Origin: an uncultured bacterium
GTDB taxonomy: Bacteria > Cyanobacteriota > Vampirovibrionia > Gastranaerophilales > Gastranaerophilaceae
Assembly (NCBI GenBank): GCA_949294395.1
Contig: CASFGU010000003.1
Location: 35,991 to 99,990, forward strand
Direction: 5' to 3'
Length of the DNA stretch: 64,000 bases
A program made the position numbers and the translations under genes. Shown piece after piece: positions 25,128-33,216 of the stretch. Within the stretch, counting starts at the first letter, position 1, and each line of letters begins with the position of its first letter. The notes beneath the pieces are model-generated. The model did no database searches. It had not been told where the DNA came from and saw nothing but the letters and a program-made list of their open reading frames with translations.

Positions 25128-25157
25128 AGGCTGTTTTTATAAGCAGCCTGTTTTTTT
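25128..25157 (+). terminator. Terminator of the phage-like cassette
   Basis: AGGCTG and CAGCCT pair around a 10-base loop and are followed by seven Ts. Confidence 0.85.
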
Positions 25158-25161
25158 ATTT

Positions 25162-25689
25162 TTAAGCAAAATATTCCATCATTGTATTTTCAAGTGATTT
25201 ATTTATTTTTTGCGCACAGAGTTTAACAGACTTAGGGTTGTGAATTGCATCAATATATTCGTCCGGATATTTGTTTAATTCGATTGACAGGCTGCGTGTT
25301 AGAAGCAGTGCACGGTCTACATAAGGGCTTATTAAATATTGTCTGTCGTTTACAAAATTTTTTTCTGGTTTTTGTGCGATTTTTTGCGTGATTTTTGCAA
25401 TAAATGAAAATACCGGAAGATAACCGTCTGTTTCCGGAACAATTATTCCGTTAAGTTTGAACACATTTGTTCCGCCGTTGTTTATGCAGGCTATATTCAC
25501 AAAATTGGAGTAATACTGGTTTTTAAAAGAATCGTATTTTTTAACAAGATTTTTGTATTCGGTCAGGTCGTTGCCGTCCTCATCGTCTTTAAGCTGGGTA
25601 TTTAGATAACGGACTGTGATATTTCTTTTGTCTTTAATTTTTTCAACAATACTGCTTGTATTTCGTGTGCCGGTAAATGATATTTGCAT
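25162..25689 (-). CDS. Hypothetical protein with N-terminal ISFTG motif
   Basis: The ATG at 25689 has AAAGGAAA upstream, giving 175 residues. The family is not recognised. The protein opens MQISFTGTRN, then is mostly helical and charged, with a central strand-like part (NIACINNGGTNVFKLNGIIVPE). It has no signal peptide or membrane segment. The opening motif recurs in other unrecognised proteins of this window (58138, 59858). Confidence 0.7.
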   Translation of the reverse strand: MQISFTGTRNTSSIVEKIKDKRNITVRYLNTQLKDDEDGNDLTEYKNLVKKYDSFKNQYYSNFVNIACINNGGTNVFKLNGIIVPETDGYLPVFSFIAKITQKIAQKPEKNFVNDRQYLISPYVDRALLLTRSLSIELNKYPDEYIDAIHNPKSVKLCAQKINKSLENTMMEYFA

Positions 25690-25829
25690 ATTTTTTCCTT
25701 TGTATCTAACTGGTGTGTCCAATCTATGGAACACGATTTTTCATATTAAAACCTGCGTATAAAATTTTTTGCGGTTTTGTAAAGAAATTTTGTTTCTGTT
25801 ACAATCATTTTACTAAAAGGAGAGAAATT

Positions 25830-27053
25830 ATGGTTGAAATAAGACAGGAATTTTTGGAGCAGGCAAAGCATTTAACAAGAAATGCGGAAGTATTACCGGG
25901 CGGAATTGAAGAACTTGCAATCAAATTGCAGCATTCACATGATACAAACACTCCGTTGAGGGTAAAACTCGGTATGGATCCGACAAGACCGGATTTGCAC
26001 CTCGGGCATACCGTTGTTATGAGAAAATTAAGAGAATTTCAAAACCTCGGGCATAAGATTGTATTAATTGTCGGCGGTGCAACCGCAATGGTCGGCGACC
26101 CTTCCGGCAAATCCGAAACAAGACCGGCTTTAACAAAAGAGCAGGTTGAAGAAAATGCCCAATCTTATTTTGAGCAGATGTCAAAAGTTCTGGATGTTTC
26201 AAAAGCGGAGGTTACAAATAACGCGGACTGGCTGCATAAGATGAGTTTTATTGATTTATTAAAGCTTGCTTCACAGGTAACTGTTGCGCAGATGATGACG
26301 CGTGACGATTTTGCAAAAAGATACGCAGAAGGAAAGCCTATTGCAATTCATGAATTTTTCTATCCTTTAATGCAGGCTTATGATTCAGTGGAAATTGATT
26401 CCGATATAGAACTCGGCGGAACGGATCAGCGGTTTAATACTCTTCTCGGACGTGATATTCAGGCAGCTTACGGTAAAAAGTATCCTCAGCTTGTAATGCT
26501 TCTTCCTTTATTGGAAGGTACGGACGGTGTTGTGAAAATGTCAAAAACTTATCCCGAACACTGTATTTCTCTGACGGATTCTGAATTTGATATGTTCGGA
26601 AAACTAATGAGTATTCCTGACAATATGATTTCGAGATACTTCAGCCTTCTGACTGACGCCACAAAAGAAGAACTTGAAACTATAGATAAACAGCTTGCGG
26701 AAGGTTCTGTAAACCCCCGCGACATCAAAATGAAATTAGCATACACAATTACCGCGGAATACCACGGCGAAGAAGGTGCAAAAAGAGGTCAGGACGCCTT
26801 TATAAATATAGTATCAAATAAGGGAATTCCCGATGATATAGAAGAAGTTTCAGGCATGAACGGCAAAGGTATTCTTGATGTGCTGGTTGAACTTAAATTT
26901 GTTCAGAGTAAAGGCGAAGCTAAACGTCTTATTCAGGGCGGCGGTGTAAAGATTAACGGAGAAAAGATTGCCGGTATGGCCTATACCCTTAACCTCACTG
27001 AAGATGTAGTATTGCAGGCAGGGAAAAGAAAATTCATTAAGTTGAAGGGGTGA
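25830..27053 (+). CDS. tyrS: Tyrosyl-tRNA synthetase
   Basis: The ATG at 25830 has AAAGGAGAG upstream and gives 407 residues, the usual length. Class I signatures are present: GMDPTRPDLHLGH (HIGH motif), GGTDQRFNTLLGRD, and KMSKT (KMSKS). A C-terminal S4 RNA-binding domain (QSKGEAKRLIQGGGVKINGEKI) completes it. The final codons, Lys-Leu-Lys-Gly and the stop, fall inside the left inverted repeat of the cassette at 27040-27485. Confidence 0.96.
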   Translation: MVEIRQEFLEQAKHLTRNAEVLPGGIEELAIKLQHSHDTNTPLRVKLGMDPTRPDLHLGHTVVMRKLREFQNLGHKIVLIVGGATAMVGDPSGKSETRPALTKEQVEENAQSYFEQMSKVLDVSKAEVTNNADWLHKMSFIDLLKLASQVTVAQMMTRDDFAKRYAEGKPIAIHEFFYPLMQAYDSVEIDSDIELGGTDQRFNTLLGRDIQAAYGKKYPQLVMLLPLLEGTDGVVKMSKTYPEHCISLTDSEFDMFGKLMSIPDNMISRYFSLLTDATKEELETIDKQLAEGSVNPRDIKMKLAYTITAEYHGEEGAKRGQDAFINIVSNKGIPDDIEEVSGMNGKGILDVLVELKFVQSKGEAKRLIQGGGVKINGEKIAGMAYTLNLTEDVVLQAGKRKFIKLKG

Positions 27054-27485
27054 AAGGTTGAAAAGTCGAATGGTTAATTTAAATGAATCATATAAATTTG
27101 GATTTGAAAAATTGGATGTTTGGCAAAATTCAATAGAACTGGCAAAACAAATCTATGTTTTAACAGAATCATTCCCAAAAGAAGAATTATACGGGTTAAC
27201 TTCACAGATAAGAAGGGCTGTAATTTCTGTTTCTTCAAATATTGCAGAAGGTTCTAGCAAGAATTCTTTCAAAGATCAGGCAAGATTTTCTGAAATATCA
27301 TTTGGTAGTTTACTTGAAGTTTTAAATCAAATTATTTTGGCTCGTGAATTGGCTTATATAACAGAGGAAAGCTTTATTTCTTGTCGTAAGAATATTGAAA
27401 TTATTTCAAGACAACTGAATTCTTTGAAGAATTCACAATTAAGCAGAATTATAGATTAACTCTTCAACCATTCACCTCTTCAACT
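27040..27485. mobile_element. Inverted-repeat-bounded cassette carrying an S23-type gene
   Basis: The left arm 27040-27066 (AGTTGAAGGGGTGAAAGG then TTGAAAAGT) matches the reverse complement of the right arm 27459-27485 at 24 of 27 positions. The enclosed gene starts 3 bases inside the left arm and its stop shares a base with the right arm, so the unit is arm-gene-arm with almost no extra sequence. A transcript would fold with the gene in the loop. No target duplication was found. Confidence 0.6.
27070..27459 (+). CDS. Four-helix bundle protein (S23 / 23S rRNA intervening-sequence protein family)
   Basis: This 129-residue protein has the family signature in order: FEKLDVWQNSIELAKQIY, ELYGLTSQIRRAVISVSSNIAEGS, and FLEIS-like ARFSEISFGSLLEVLNQIILA. 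It forms a four-helix bundle and oligomers; members occur in 23S rRNA intervening sequences, as stand-alone genes of unknown role, and as Avd partners in diversity-generating retroelements. No reverse transcriptase or variable repeat is nearby. The ATG at 27070 is used; there is only a weak ribosome site. The gene lies exactly between inverted repeats and after tyrS. Confidence 0.9.
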   Translation: MVNLNESYKFGFEKLDVWQNSIELAKQIYVLTESFPKEELYGLTSQIRRAVISVSSNIAEGSSKNSFKDQARFSEISFGSLLEVLNQIILARELAYITEESFISCRKNIEIISRQLNSLKNSQLSRIID

Positions 27486-27519
27486 TTTCATCTTTTGGTA
27501 AAATGTAAAGGACAATAAG

Positions 27520-28179
27520 ATGTTTAAGATACTTAAACGCGGAATAACAAAAGTAAAAGAAGATATTCAGGTAATCTACGACAAAGACCCTGCGGCAGAA
27601 AATCTGCTGGAGGTAATTCTTTGCTATCCGGGGCTGCATGCCCTGATAGCCTATAGGTTTGCCCACAGGCTATACAAATGGCATATCCCTTTAATCCCGC
27701 GGATAATTTCTTATATAACAAGGATTATAACGGGGATAGAAATTCATCCTGCTGCAAAAATAGGCAGAAGGTTTTTTATAGACCATGGTGAAGGTGTCGT
27801 AATCGGTGCGACAACCGTAATCGGTGATGATGTCTTGATATATCAGCAGGTGACACTCGGCGGAACAGGCAAAGAACACGGCAAACGCCACCCGACACTG
27901 GGGCACGGCGTAATCGTCGGGGCAGGTGCAAAGGTTCTCGGTAATATTACGCTCGGAGATTACGTGAGAGTGGGCGCCGGTTCTGTTGTTGTGGAAGATG
28001 TTCCCGAGTATTCTACGGTTGTCGGAATTCCGGGGAGGGTTGTCAGAAGAAAATTTAAAGATAAAAACGGGGTTCTTATGCACAACAGAATCCCTGATCC
28101 GGTTAAATGCGAACTTAACAGGCTTAAATACGAGGTTCAGGATTTGAAAGAAGAAATGGATAAAATAAAGCAGGGTTGA
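27520..28179 (+). CDS. cysE: Serine O-acetyltransferase
   Basis: The 219-residue product acetylates serine with acetyl-CoA, the first step of cysteine synthesis. Helical N-terminal part (to about residue 70) is followed by left-handed beta-helix hexapeptide repeats: IEIHPAAKIGRRFFIDHGEGVVIGATTVIGDDVLIYQ, with the catalytic His in IDHGEG and the HPTLGHGVIVGAGAKVLG segment. A short N-terminal domain, as here, is usual for Gram-positive and cyanobacterial types. The gene follows the S23 cassette by 35 bases. Confidence 0.95.
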   Translation: MFKILKRGITKVKEDIQVIYDKDPAAENLLEVILCYPGLHALIAYRFAHRLYKWHIPLIPRIISYITRIITGIEIHPAAKIGRRFFIDHGEGVVIGATTVIGDDVLIYQQVTLGGTGKEHGKRHPTLGHGVIVGAGAKVLGNITLGDYVRVGAGSVVVEDVPEYSTVVGIPGRVVRRKFKDKNGVLMHNRIPDPVKCELNRLKYEVQDLKEEMDKIKQG

Positions 28180-28197
28180 AAAATCCTGCTTTAATGT
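28167..28197 (+). terminator. Terminator overlapping the cysE stop
   Basis: AAAGCAGG and CCTGCTTT pair around a 10-base loop, with a broken T-run after it. The left arm includes the last cysE codons. Confidence 0.7.
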
Positions 28198-28310
28198 TTT
28201 TATGATAAAATAAATTTGTCATAATTTCAGATTATGTCGTAAAAGTGCTATCGCGGGTTGCGACCAGTATCGCAAAGTCTATAAGTGAAAATTTTAGAGA
28301 GGGATATATT

Positions 28311-29282
28311 ATGAAAGCTGTTGTATTTGATGAAAAACTTAAACTCGTAACAGATTACGAAAAACCTGTGCCGAAAAAAGGCGAAGCGCTTGTGAGGGTT
28401 ACTCTTGCAGGTATTTGTAATACTGATTACGAAATAACAAAAGGATATATGGGATATAAAGGAATTTTAGGGCACGAAGCTGTCGGTGTTGTTGAAGAAA
28501 TTAACGACCCTGACCAATCTCTCCTCGGCAAACGTGTTGTATCGGAAATAAGCTACGGCTGTAAAGACCCTGAATGCCCGTGGTGCGCGGAAAAACTTTA
28601 CAGACACTGCCCGAACCGTCACACTTTAGGTATCTGGCATAAGGATGGTGTTTTCGCAGAATATTTTACAATGCCGCTTGAGGTGTTGTTTGAAGTTCCG
28701 GATAATGTTTCCGATGAGCAGGTCGTTTTTGTGGAACCGCTTGCCGCGGCATGCGAGATTACGGAGCAGCTTCATATAAAACCGTTTGAAAAAGTTGTTG
28801 TTCTCGGCGACGGTAAATTAGGGCTTATTACAGCTTTAACCCTTAACGCACAGAATTTTGACGTAACCCTTGTTGGCAAACATCAAAACAAACTTGACAT
28901 TGCAAAAGCGCAGGGGGTTAAAACTTCTTTATTACAAGATTTTCCGATAGAAAAGAAATATGATGTAGTAGTTGAGGCTACCGGTTCAGTATCAGGTTTT
29001 GAAACTTCTCTGGCTCTTACCAGACCGCGGGGGGTGCTTGTTTTGAAAAGCACAGTTGCAACAGGGAAGGAACTTAATCTCGCACCGATTGTAATTGATG
29101 AAATTACGGTATTAGGTTCGCGCTGCGGACAATTTGGCGCTGCCCTGAGACTTCTTGAAAATAACAGGATTGATTTTTCTCCGTTGATTTCAAAAGTTTA
29201 TTCAATTGATGACGCAATCGAGGCGTTTGAGAAGAATAAAGAGAAAGATGTGTTGAAGGTATTATTAAAGTTTAATGGTTGA
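28311..29282 (+). CDS. Medium-chain (MDR) zinc-dependent alcohol dehydrogenase family
   Basis: The ATG at 28311 follows AGAGAGGG, giving 323 residues. The catalytic zinc site shows Cys in GICNTDYE and GHEAVGVVEE, with a later Glu in VFVEPLAAA. A cysteine-rich segment (CKDPECPWCAEKLYRHC) stands for the structural zinc lobe. The Rossmann region KVVVLGDGKLGL binds NAD(P). The substrate is unknown (sugar alcohol, threonine-like or short-chain alcohol). The stop codon TGA lies in the GTTGAA-type inverted repeat that follows. Confidence 0.88.
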   Translation: MKAVVFDEKLKLVTDYEKPVPKKGEALVRVTLAGICNTDYEITKGYMGYKGILGHEAVGVVEEINDPDQSLLGKRVVSEISYGCKDPECPWCAEKLYRHCPNRHTLGIWHKDGVFAEYFTMPLEVLFEVPDNVSDEQVVFVEPLAAACEITEQLHIKPFEKVVVLGDGKLGLITALTLNAQNFDVTLVGKHQNKLDIAKAQGVKTSLLQDFPIEKKYDVVVEATGSVSGFETSLALTRPRGVLVLKSTVATGKELNLAPIVIDEITVLGSRCGQFGAALRLLENNRIDFSPLISKVYSIDDAIEAFEKNKEKDVLKVLLKFNG

Positions 29283-29352
29283 ACAGATGAAGGGTTGAAT
29301 GGTTAATAAACGTTTAAACTGTTCAACCCTTCAACTTATCGACAATTCAACT
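29277..29352. repeat. Gene-free inverted pair of the GTTGAA repeat family
   Basis: The left part has ATGAAGGGTTGAATGG and the right part has its inverted counterpart AACCCTTCAACTTATCG, with further GTTGAAC/TTCAAC units. The two arms abut at CGTTTAAAC, so the segment folds on itself. It begins at the stop codon of the dehydrogenase gene. It resembles the arms at 27040/27459 without a gene between. Confidence 0.75.
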
Positions 29353-29394
29353 ATTTTATTTGCGTAAAACTTTTGTTTAAACTATCATATTGGC

Positions 29395-30531
29395 ATGGCT
29401 GTAAGGAAAAAAGTTGCAGAAAAGATTAATAGTATAACTCTGCTTGATAAATATATTTTAAAGCAGGTTGTGGAAGTTTTTATTATGGGCGTTTGTGTTT
29501 TTACGTCTATAATTTTTGCCTCGGACACTTTTATAACTCTGATTAAGCAGATTTCGCTTTTCGGTATCCCTTTTAAGGTTGCCTTAATGATGATTATACT
29601 TAACCTTCCGCAGGTTATTGTAATGACAATTCCTATGGGTGTACTTCTTGCAACTGTTATGACGCTTAACGGTTTGAGTTTGAAGTCTGAAATTACGGTT
29701 ATGAGGGCGTGCGGCATTGGCTTAAACCGTATCGCAAAACCTATTTTTGTTTTTGCAATATTGATGTCAATTTTCAGTTTTGTAATTAACGAAAGCGTTG
29801 TGCCGGTTATGACCAAACAGTCAAAAGATTTAGCATTATGGGCGCTGGGGCAGAAAAATATTCCTGACGGCAAACAGAATTTTGTTTTTAAAGAGCTGAA
29901 TTCAGACGGTATCTTAAAACGTCTTTTCTACGTCGGTTACTGTGAAGATAAGACCCTTCATAACATAACGGTGCTGGACACTTCAAAGGATGGTACAATT
30001 CAGGTTCTGCAGGCTCAGGAGGGCAAAACATCACCTTCCGGCTGGGATTTCCGGAAAGGTGCTGTTTATACGGTAGGACAAGAAGGTAATATCCTGAATA
30101 CAACACTGTTTGACGATTCAAATATCAAATTCGGGCTTGATATGTCAAAAGAGTTAAACAAAAATATGGCGAAAGAGATGAATTTCACCCAGCTGATGAA
30201 GTTTATTGCAAAGAATATTAATACGCTTGAGGATAAGCAGCGAAATATTGTGGTAATTGAACTTTATGACAAGCTTGCGCTGCCTCTGACAACTATTGCG
30301 CTTGTATTAATCGGGGTTCCGCTCGCAATTACACCGCCGCGTGTCAGATATAACAGAGGGTTCCTGTTCAGTATCCTGATTATTTTTGCATATTACCTGA
30401 TAAGGGCGCTTTCAATATCATTCGGGGAAGCCGGTTCGCTTGCCCCGTTTCTTGCAGCATGGATGCCGAATATTGTTCTTACACTTGCAGGAGCATTTCT
30501 TTATTATAATAAAGTTTATACAATTGAATGA
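29395..30531 (+). CDS. LptF/LptG-family lipopolysaccharide export permease
   Basis: This 378-residue protein matches the YjgP/YjgQ family: LLDKYILKQVVEVFIMGV at the start, three N-terminal membrane helices to about residue 115, a periplasmic beta-rich domain (about 130-265), then three C-terminal helices (ALVLIGVPLAITPP; FLFSILIIFAYYLIRAL; AAWMPNIVLTLAGAFLYY). With LptB and LptC it extracts LPS from the inner membrane, so its presence implies an outer membrane. Only one copy is seen. The gene has no clear ribosome site and ends with no gap against the convergent gene. Confidence 0.92.
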   Translation: MAVRKKVAEKINSITLLDKYILKQVVEVFIMGVCVFTSIIFASDTFITLIKQISLFGIPFKVALMMIILNLPQVIVMTIPMGVLLATVMTLNGLSLKSEITVMRACGIGLNRIAKPIFVFAILMSIFSFVINESVVPVMTKQSKDLALWALGQKNIPDGKQNFVFKELNSDGILKRLFYVGYCEDKTLHNITVLDTSKDGTIQVLQAQEGKTSPSGWDFRKGAVYTVGQEGNILNTTLFDDSNIKFGLDMSKELNKNMAKEMNFTQLMKFIAKNINTLEDKQRNIVVIELYDKLALPLTTIALVLIGVPLAITPPRVRYNRGFLFSILIIFAYYLIRALSISFGEAGSLAPFLAAWMPNIVLTLAGAFLYYNKVYTIE

Positions 30532-30858
30532 TTATTCTGCAGGAAGTTCCCCGGAGCCTGCTTCCGGCAGACAGACGCCGAACTGGCAGTTTGAATTGTA
30601 ATTCGGGGAGGCTGCCCCTGTTGCCTGAGGTTCCTCCGTGTTAATAAGCATATCGTAATAAGGTGTGTGGTATTTCGGTGCAAAAGCGTCAGGTTTTTGC
30701 ATGTTTTCCAGATGGTTAGGCAGATACCTTTCTTCAATAGACGGCATATCCGTAAGAGATGAGGCTGCACCGGTGCAGGCTGCATTTTCAATACTGCATA
30801 CCGCAAATGCAGGTATTGCAATTAAGCTGATTATTAAAGAGATTACATATTTTTTCAT
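30532..30858 (-). CDS. Small exported protein, unknown function
   Basis: The ATG at 30858 follows AAAGGTTGG, giving 108 residues. The signal peptide MKKYVISLIISLIAIPAFA is followed by a mature part of about 90 residues rich in Pro, Asn, Ala and Tyr, with four cysteines (VCSIENAACTG near the start and CQFGVC near the end) that could form two disulfides. No family is recognised. It is transcribed alone and convergent with lptG, stop codon against stop codon. Confidence 0.7.
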   Translation of the reverse strand: MKKYVISLIISLIAIPAFAVCSIENAACTGAASSLTDMPSIEERYLPNHLENMQKPDAFAPKYHTPYYDMLINTEEPQATGAASPNYNSNCQFGVCLPEAGSGELPAE

Positions 30859-30911
30859 ATTTTCCAACCTTTCGTTAATCCGGTTAACTAAAGCATAAAC
30901 GACTATGGTTT

Positions 30912-31361
30912 TTATTTCATTAGACGAAAGGAGAATTTTTTATTCTTTTTACGCTCGGCTTTTTCTAAAACCTCTTTAAAAGGTATAATCGGTTCCATTT
31001 TGTACCCGCAGTCGTCGGATAGAGCTCCGCCCATTGAGAAAAGTTCCTCCTGCGGGTATCTTCTGCAAATTCCGGGACGGTTTTTGTGAATTTTACACTT
31101 GTGAGTCAACGGATCGAGGTTTGTACATTCAAATACCAGACCGGTTTCGTCTTTGTCAATCACTCTTAAGTATGTATAAAATCTGTGCAGAAATTGAAGT
31201 TTTTTAAATTCTTCCTCATCCTGTATAACGTGTTTGTAATGTTTTACATAAATTTTTGTGCAGCACTTGCCGCAGGCGTTGCATTTGCCTGTTCTGTAGT
31301 ATTTCCTCCCTAAAATTCTTGACAGGATGAATTTTCTTATTTCTAAAATAATATCTTTCAT
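30912..31361 (-). CDS. YkgJ-family cysteine-cluster protein
   Basis: From the ATG at 31361 the product has 149 residues. The first cluster is GKCNACGKCC, then CTNLDPLTHKCKIHKNRPGICRRYP and a later DDCGYK, the pattern of putative zinc- or iron-chelating YkgJ proteins. The start is uncertain: a GTG at 31418 would add 19 residues, and neither start has a ribosome site. It is shorter than the member at 1121. Confidence 0.8.
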   Translation of the reverse strand: MKDIILEIRKFILSRILGRKYYRTGKCNACGKCCTKIYVKHYKHVIQDEEEFKKLQFLHRFYTYLRVIDKDETGLVFECTNLDPLTHKCKIHKNRPGICRRYPQEELFSMGGALSDDCGYKMEPIIPFKEVLEKAERKKNKKFSFRLMK

Positions 31362-31497
31362 TGTTTTTGTAAATTTTTGTAAATATTTAAAACCTGACTG
31401 GCAAAAGTAAATCTTCACGTGAATTAATAAAAATGCTGACAGATAAGATTTATAAATACCATAACAATACTATAACATAACCAAAATAACCAACCTT

Positions 31498-31536
31498 GAC
31501 CTCTTGATAAAATCAAAATAAAGAGGTCTTTTTTTT
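31498..31536 (+). terminator. Plus-strand terminator with no annotated upstream gene
   Basis: GACCTCTT and AAGAGGTC pair around a 15-base loop and are followed by eight Ts on the plus strand. No plus-strand gene ends before it closer than lptG at 30531, with two minus-strand genes between. Confidence 0.75.
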
Positions 31537-31721
31537 GTGTGGGGAGGGGGAAAGAATTGCAGGCGCGCGCAGGGTAACGATTTTTCGCACTCTATATAGC
31601 TGTAACGGAAATGTTAAATCTACACTATTTGATGGAGTAAATTTTATAAGTAATGGTTTATTCTGAAAATATAAAATTAATTGTACTTTGAAATAAAATC
31701 ATCCTGTAAATAGCAGAAGGC

Positions 31722-31838
31722 ATGGCATCAGTAAATACTATTACAAATTGTAACCAAAATTTAAGAAATATTAAAATGGCTGAAAACATGTCCTCATCAT
31801 GGTTTCGGATGATATTAAGGGGAGGTGGTTACACTTAA
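31722..31838 (+). CDS. Possible 38-residue small protein
   Basis: An ATG eight bases after AGAAGG opens a 38-codon frame rich in Asn, Ser and Met, with one Cys and the end WFRMILRGGGYT. Nothing is recognised. It is the only candidate in the 31537-31951 gap, which otherwise contains the yggS promoter. It may be chance. Confidence 0.2.
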   Translation: MASVNTITNCNQNLRNIKMAENMSSSWFRMILRGGGYT

Positions 31839-31848
31839 AATAAAATAG

Positions 31849-31877
31849 TTGTCCACATCGGCCAAATCGGGTAAAAT
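31849..31877 (+). promoter_or_regulatory. Promoter of yggS-sepF
   Basis: TTGTCC at 31849-31854 and TAAAAT at 31872-31877 are separated by 17 bases. The implied leader before yggS is about 70 bases. Confidence 0.6.
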
Positions 31878-31951
31878 TAATACATACACAATCGGTTTTG
31901 CCTTAGACGGGCAGCACGGAATGTGTTTTTCTTGTAGAGGTAAGATTATTT

Positions 31952-32614
31952 ATGTTTGAGACAGTTAAGAAAAATCTTTTACAAATACAGGAAGAAATCG
32001 CACCTTATAGACCACGAATAATCGCAGTTACTAAATACTTTGATGAAGAGGCAATTGAAGCGGCTTACAATGCAGGATTGAGAAATTTCGGAGAATCCAG
32101 AGCTGTTGAGGCTATTCAAAAGATTAATAATCTTCCGGATTATGTGAGAGAAAATTCAACCTTTCACTTTATCGGACATCTTCAGTCAAACAAGGTTAAG
32201 AAGGTAATTGAAGTCTTTGATTATATTCATTCCGTTGATTCGGTAAAGCTTGCGGAGGTCATCTCTCAGGAGGCTTTAAGTCACGGAAAAGTCCAAAATA
32301 TACTGCTGCAGCTTAACAATGCTAATGAAGTTCAGAAATTTGGATTTTCAAAAGAGGAATTGTTTGAAAGTTTTGGCAGAATTACTGAGCTTAAGGGGGT
32401 GAATATAACCGGACTTATGAATATGGCGCCTCTCGGTGCAACGGAGAATGAATTAGACCAGCTGTTTAGCGACGTGATTAGAACAAAAGAGCTTCTGGAA
32501 AAACAGTTCGGCTGTGAATTAAAAGAAGTGTCTATGGGAATGAGTCAGGATTACAAAATAGCAGCGCGAAACGGCGCTACAATGCTTAGAATAGGCAGAA
32601 AATTATTTAGTTAA
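31952..32614 (+). CDS. yggS: YggS-family PLP homeostasis protein
   Basis: This 220-residue single-domain TIM-barrel protein has the PLP-binding Lys in IIAVTKY near residue 28, FGESRAVEAIQK, FHFIGHLQSNKVKK, and the C-terminal SMGMSQDYKIAARNGATMLRIG phosphate site. It binds pyridoxal phosphate without known enzyme activity and balances free PLP. It is co-transcribed with sepF, an arrangement also found in Gram-positives and cyanobacteria. Confidence 0.94.
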   Translation: MFETVKKNLLQIQEEIAPYRPRIIAVTKYFDEEAIEAAYNAGLRNFGESRAVEAIQKINNLPDYVRENSTFHFIGHLQSNKVKKVIEVFDYIHSVDSVKLAEVISQEALSHGKVQNILLQLNNANEVQKFGFSKEELFESFGRITELKGVNITGLMNMAPLGATENELDQLFSDVIRTKELLEKQFGCELKEVSMGMSQDYKIAARNGATMLRIGRKLFS

Positions 32615-32645
32615 AAGTAAGATAAAAATAAACGGAGGAAAAACG

Positions 32646-33149
32646 GTGGCAGTAGTTACAGACAAAATTAAATCAGTTGTAGATTTTCTGGTAAGAGGAT
32701 TTGAACCGAGAGAATCTTTTGAAGATTTAGCAGATGAAATGAATGATGAAGAAGGCTATGAAGTTCAGGACAACCTTGCGTTGGCTCCAAAATACAATTA
32801 TCAGCCGAGAGAAGAAGTTACAAACGATTTGAAAGTGGTTAACCACCCTAACTACAGAGGTTATGAAGTTATGGTTATGGAACCGCGTTCATTTGATGAT
32901 GCTGCCCAGATTGTTCAAAACCTTAAAGACAGAAAAACAATCGTTCTTAACCTCCACCTGCTGGATAAAGAACAGTCACAGAGAACAATCGACTTTATCT
33001 GCGGCGCTGCTCATGCACTTAACGGCAAACCTCAGAAAGTCGGCGATTTAGTATTTGTTTTCACTCCGAGCAACGTAACTCTGTCTGTAGATATAAAAAC
33101 AACTCAAAACAAGTTTAATGACTCCCTGTGGAGAGCACCTCTGCAGTAG
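32646..33149 (+). CDS. sepF: Cell division protein SepF
   Basis: This 167-residue protein has an N-terminal membrane-binding helix (DKIKSVVDFLVRGFEP), an acidic linker, and a C-terminal SepF domain (VMVMEPRSFDDAAQIVQNLK ... TIDFICGAAHALNG). SepF anchors FtsZ to the membrane and shapes the ring. The start is GTG at 32646 with GGAGG eight bases upstream. It replaces FtsA/ZipA-type anchors in Gram-positives and cyanobacteria, which supports the proposed lineage. ftsZ is 2.3 kb downstream. Confidence 0.95.
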   Translation: MAVVTDKIKSVVDFLVRGFEPRESFEDLADEMNDEEGYEVQDNLALAPKYNYQPREEVTNDLKVVNHPNYRGYEVMVMEPRSFDDAAQIVQNLKDRKTIVLNLHLLDKEQSQRTIDFICGAAHALNGKPQKVGDLVFVFTPSNVTLSVDIKTTQNKFNDSLWRAPLQ

Positions 33150-33188
33150 TCATCACGGGATAAGAAGAAGAGGATAGTTTAAAATAAA

Positions 33189-33215
33189 GGAACGGTTTAT
33201 CCGTTCCGTTTTTTT
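33189..33215 (+). terminator. Terminator of yggS-sepF
   Basis: GGAACGG and CCGTTCC with a five-base loop, followed by GTTTTTTT, between convergent genes. Confidence 0.9.
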
Positions 33216-33216
33216 A

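Noticed and set aside
25105..25149. A 14-codon peptide beginning MCGTGC after the phage-like genes
   Set aside because: It overlaps the terminator stem and has poor ribosome-site spacing; too short to support.
27070..27459. Four-helix-bundle gene as the Avd of a diversity-generating retroelement
   Set aside because: No reverse transcriptase, template repeat or variable repeat is nearby; the neighbours are tyrS and cysE.
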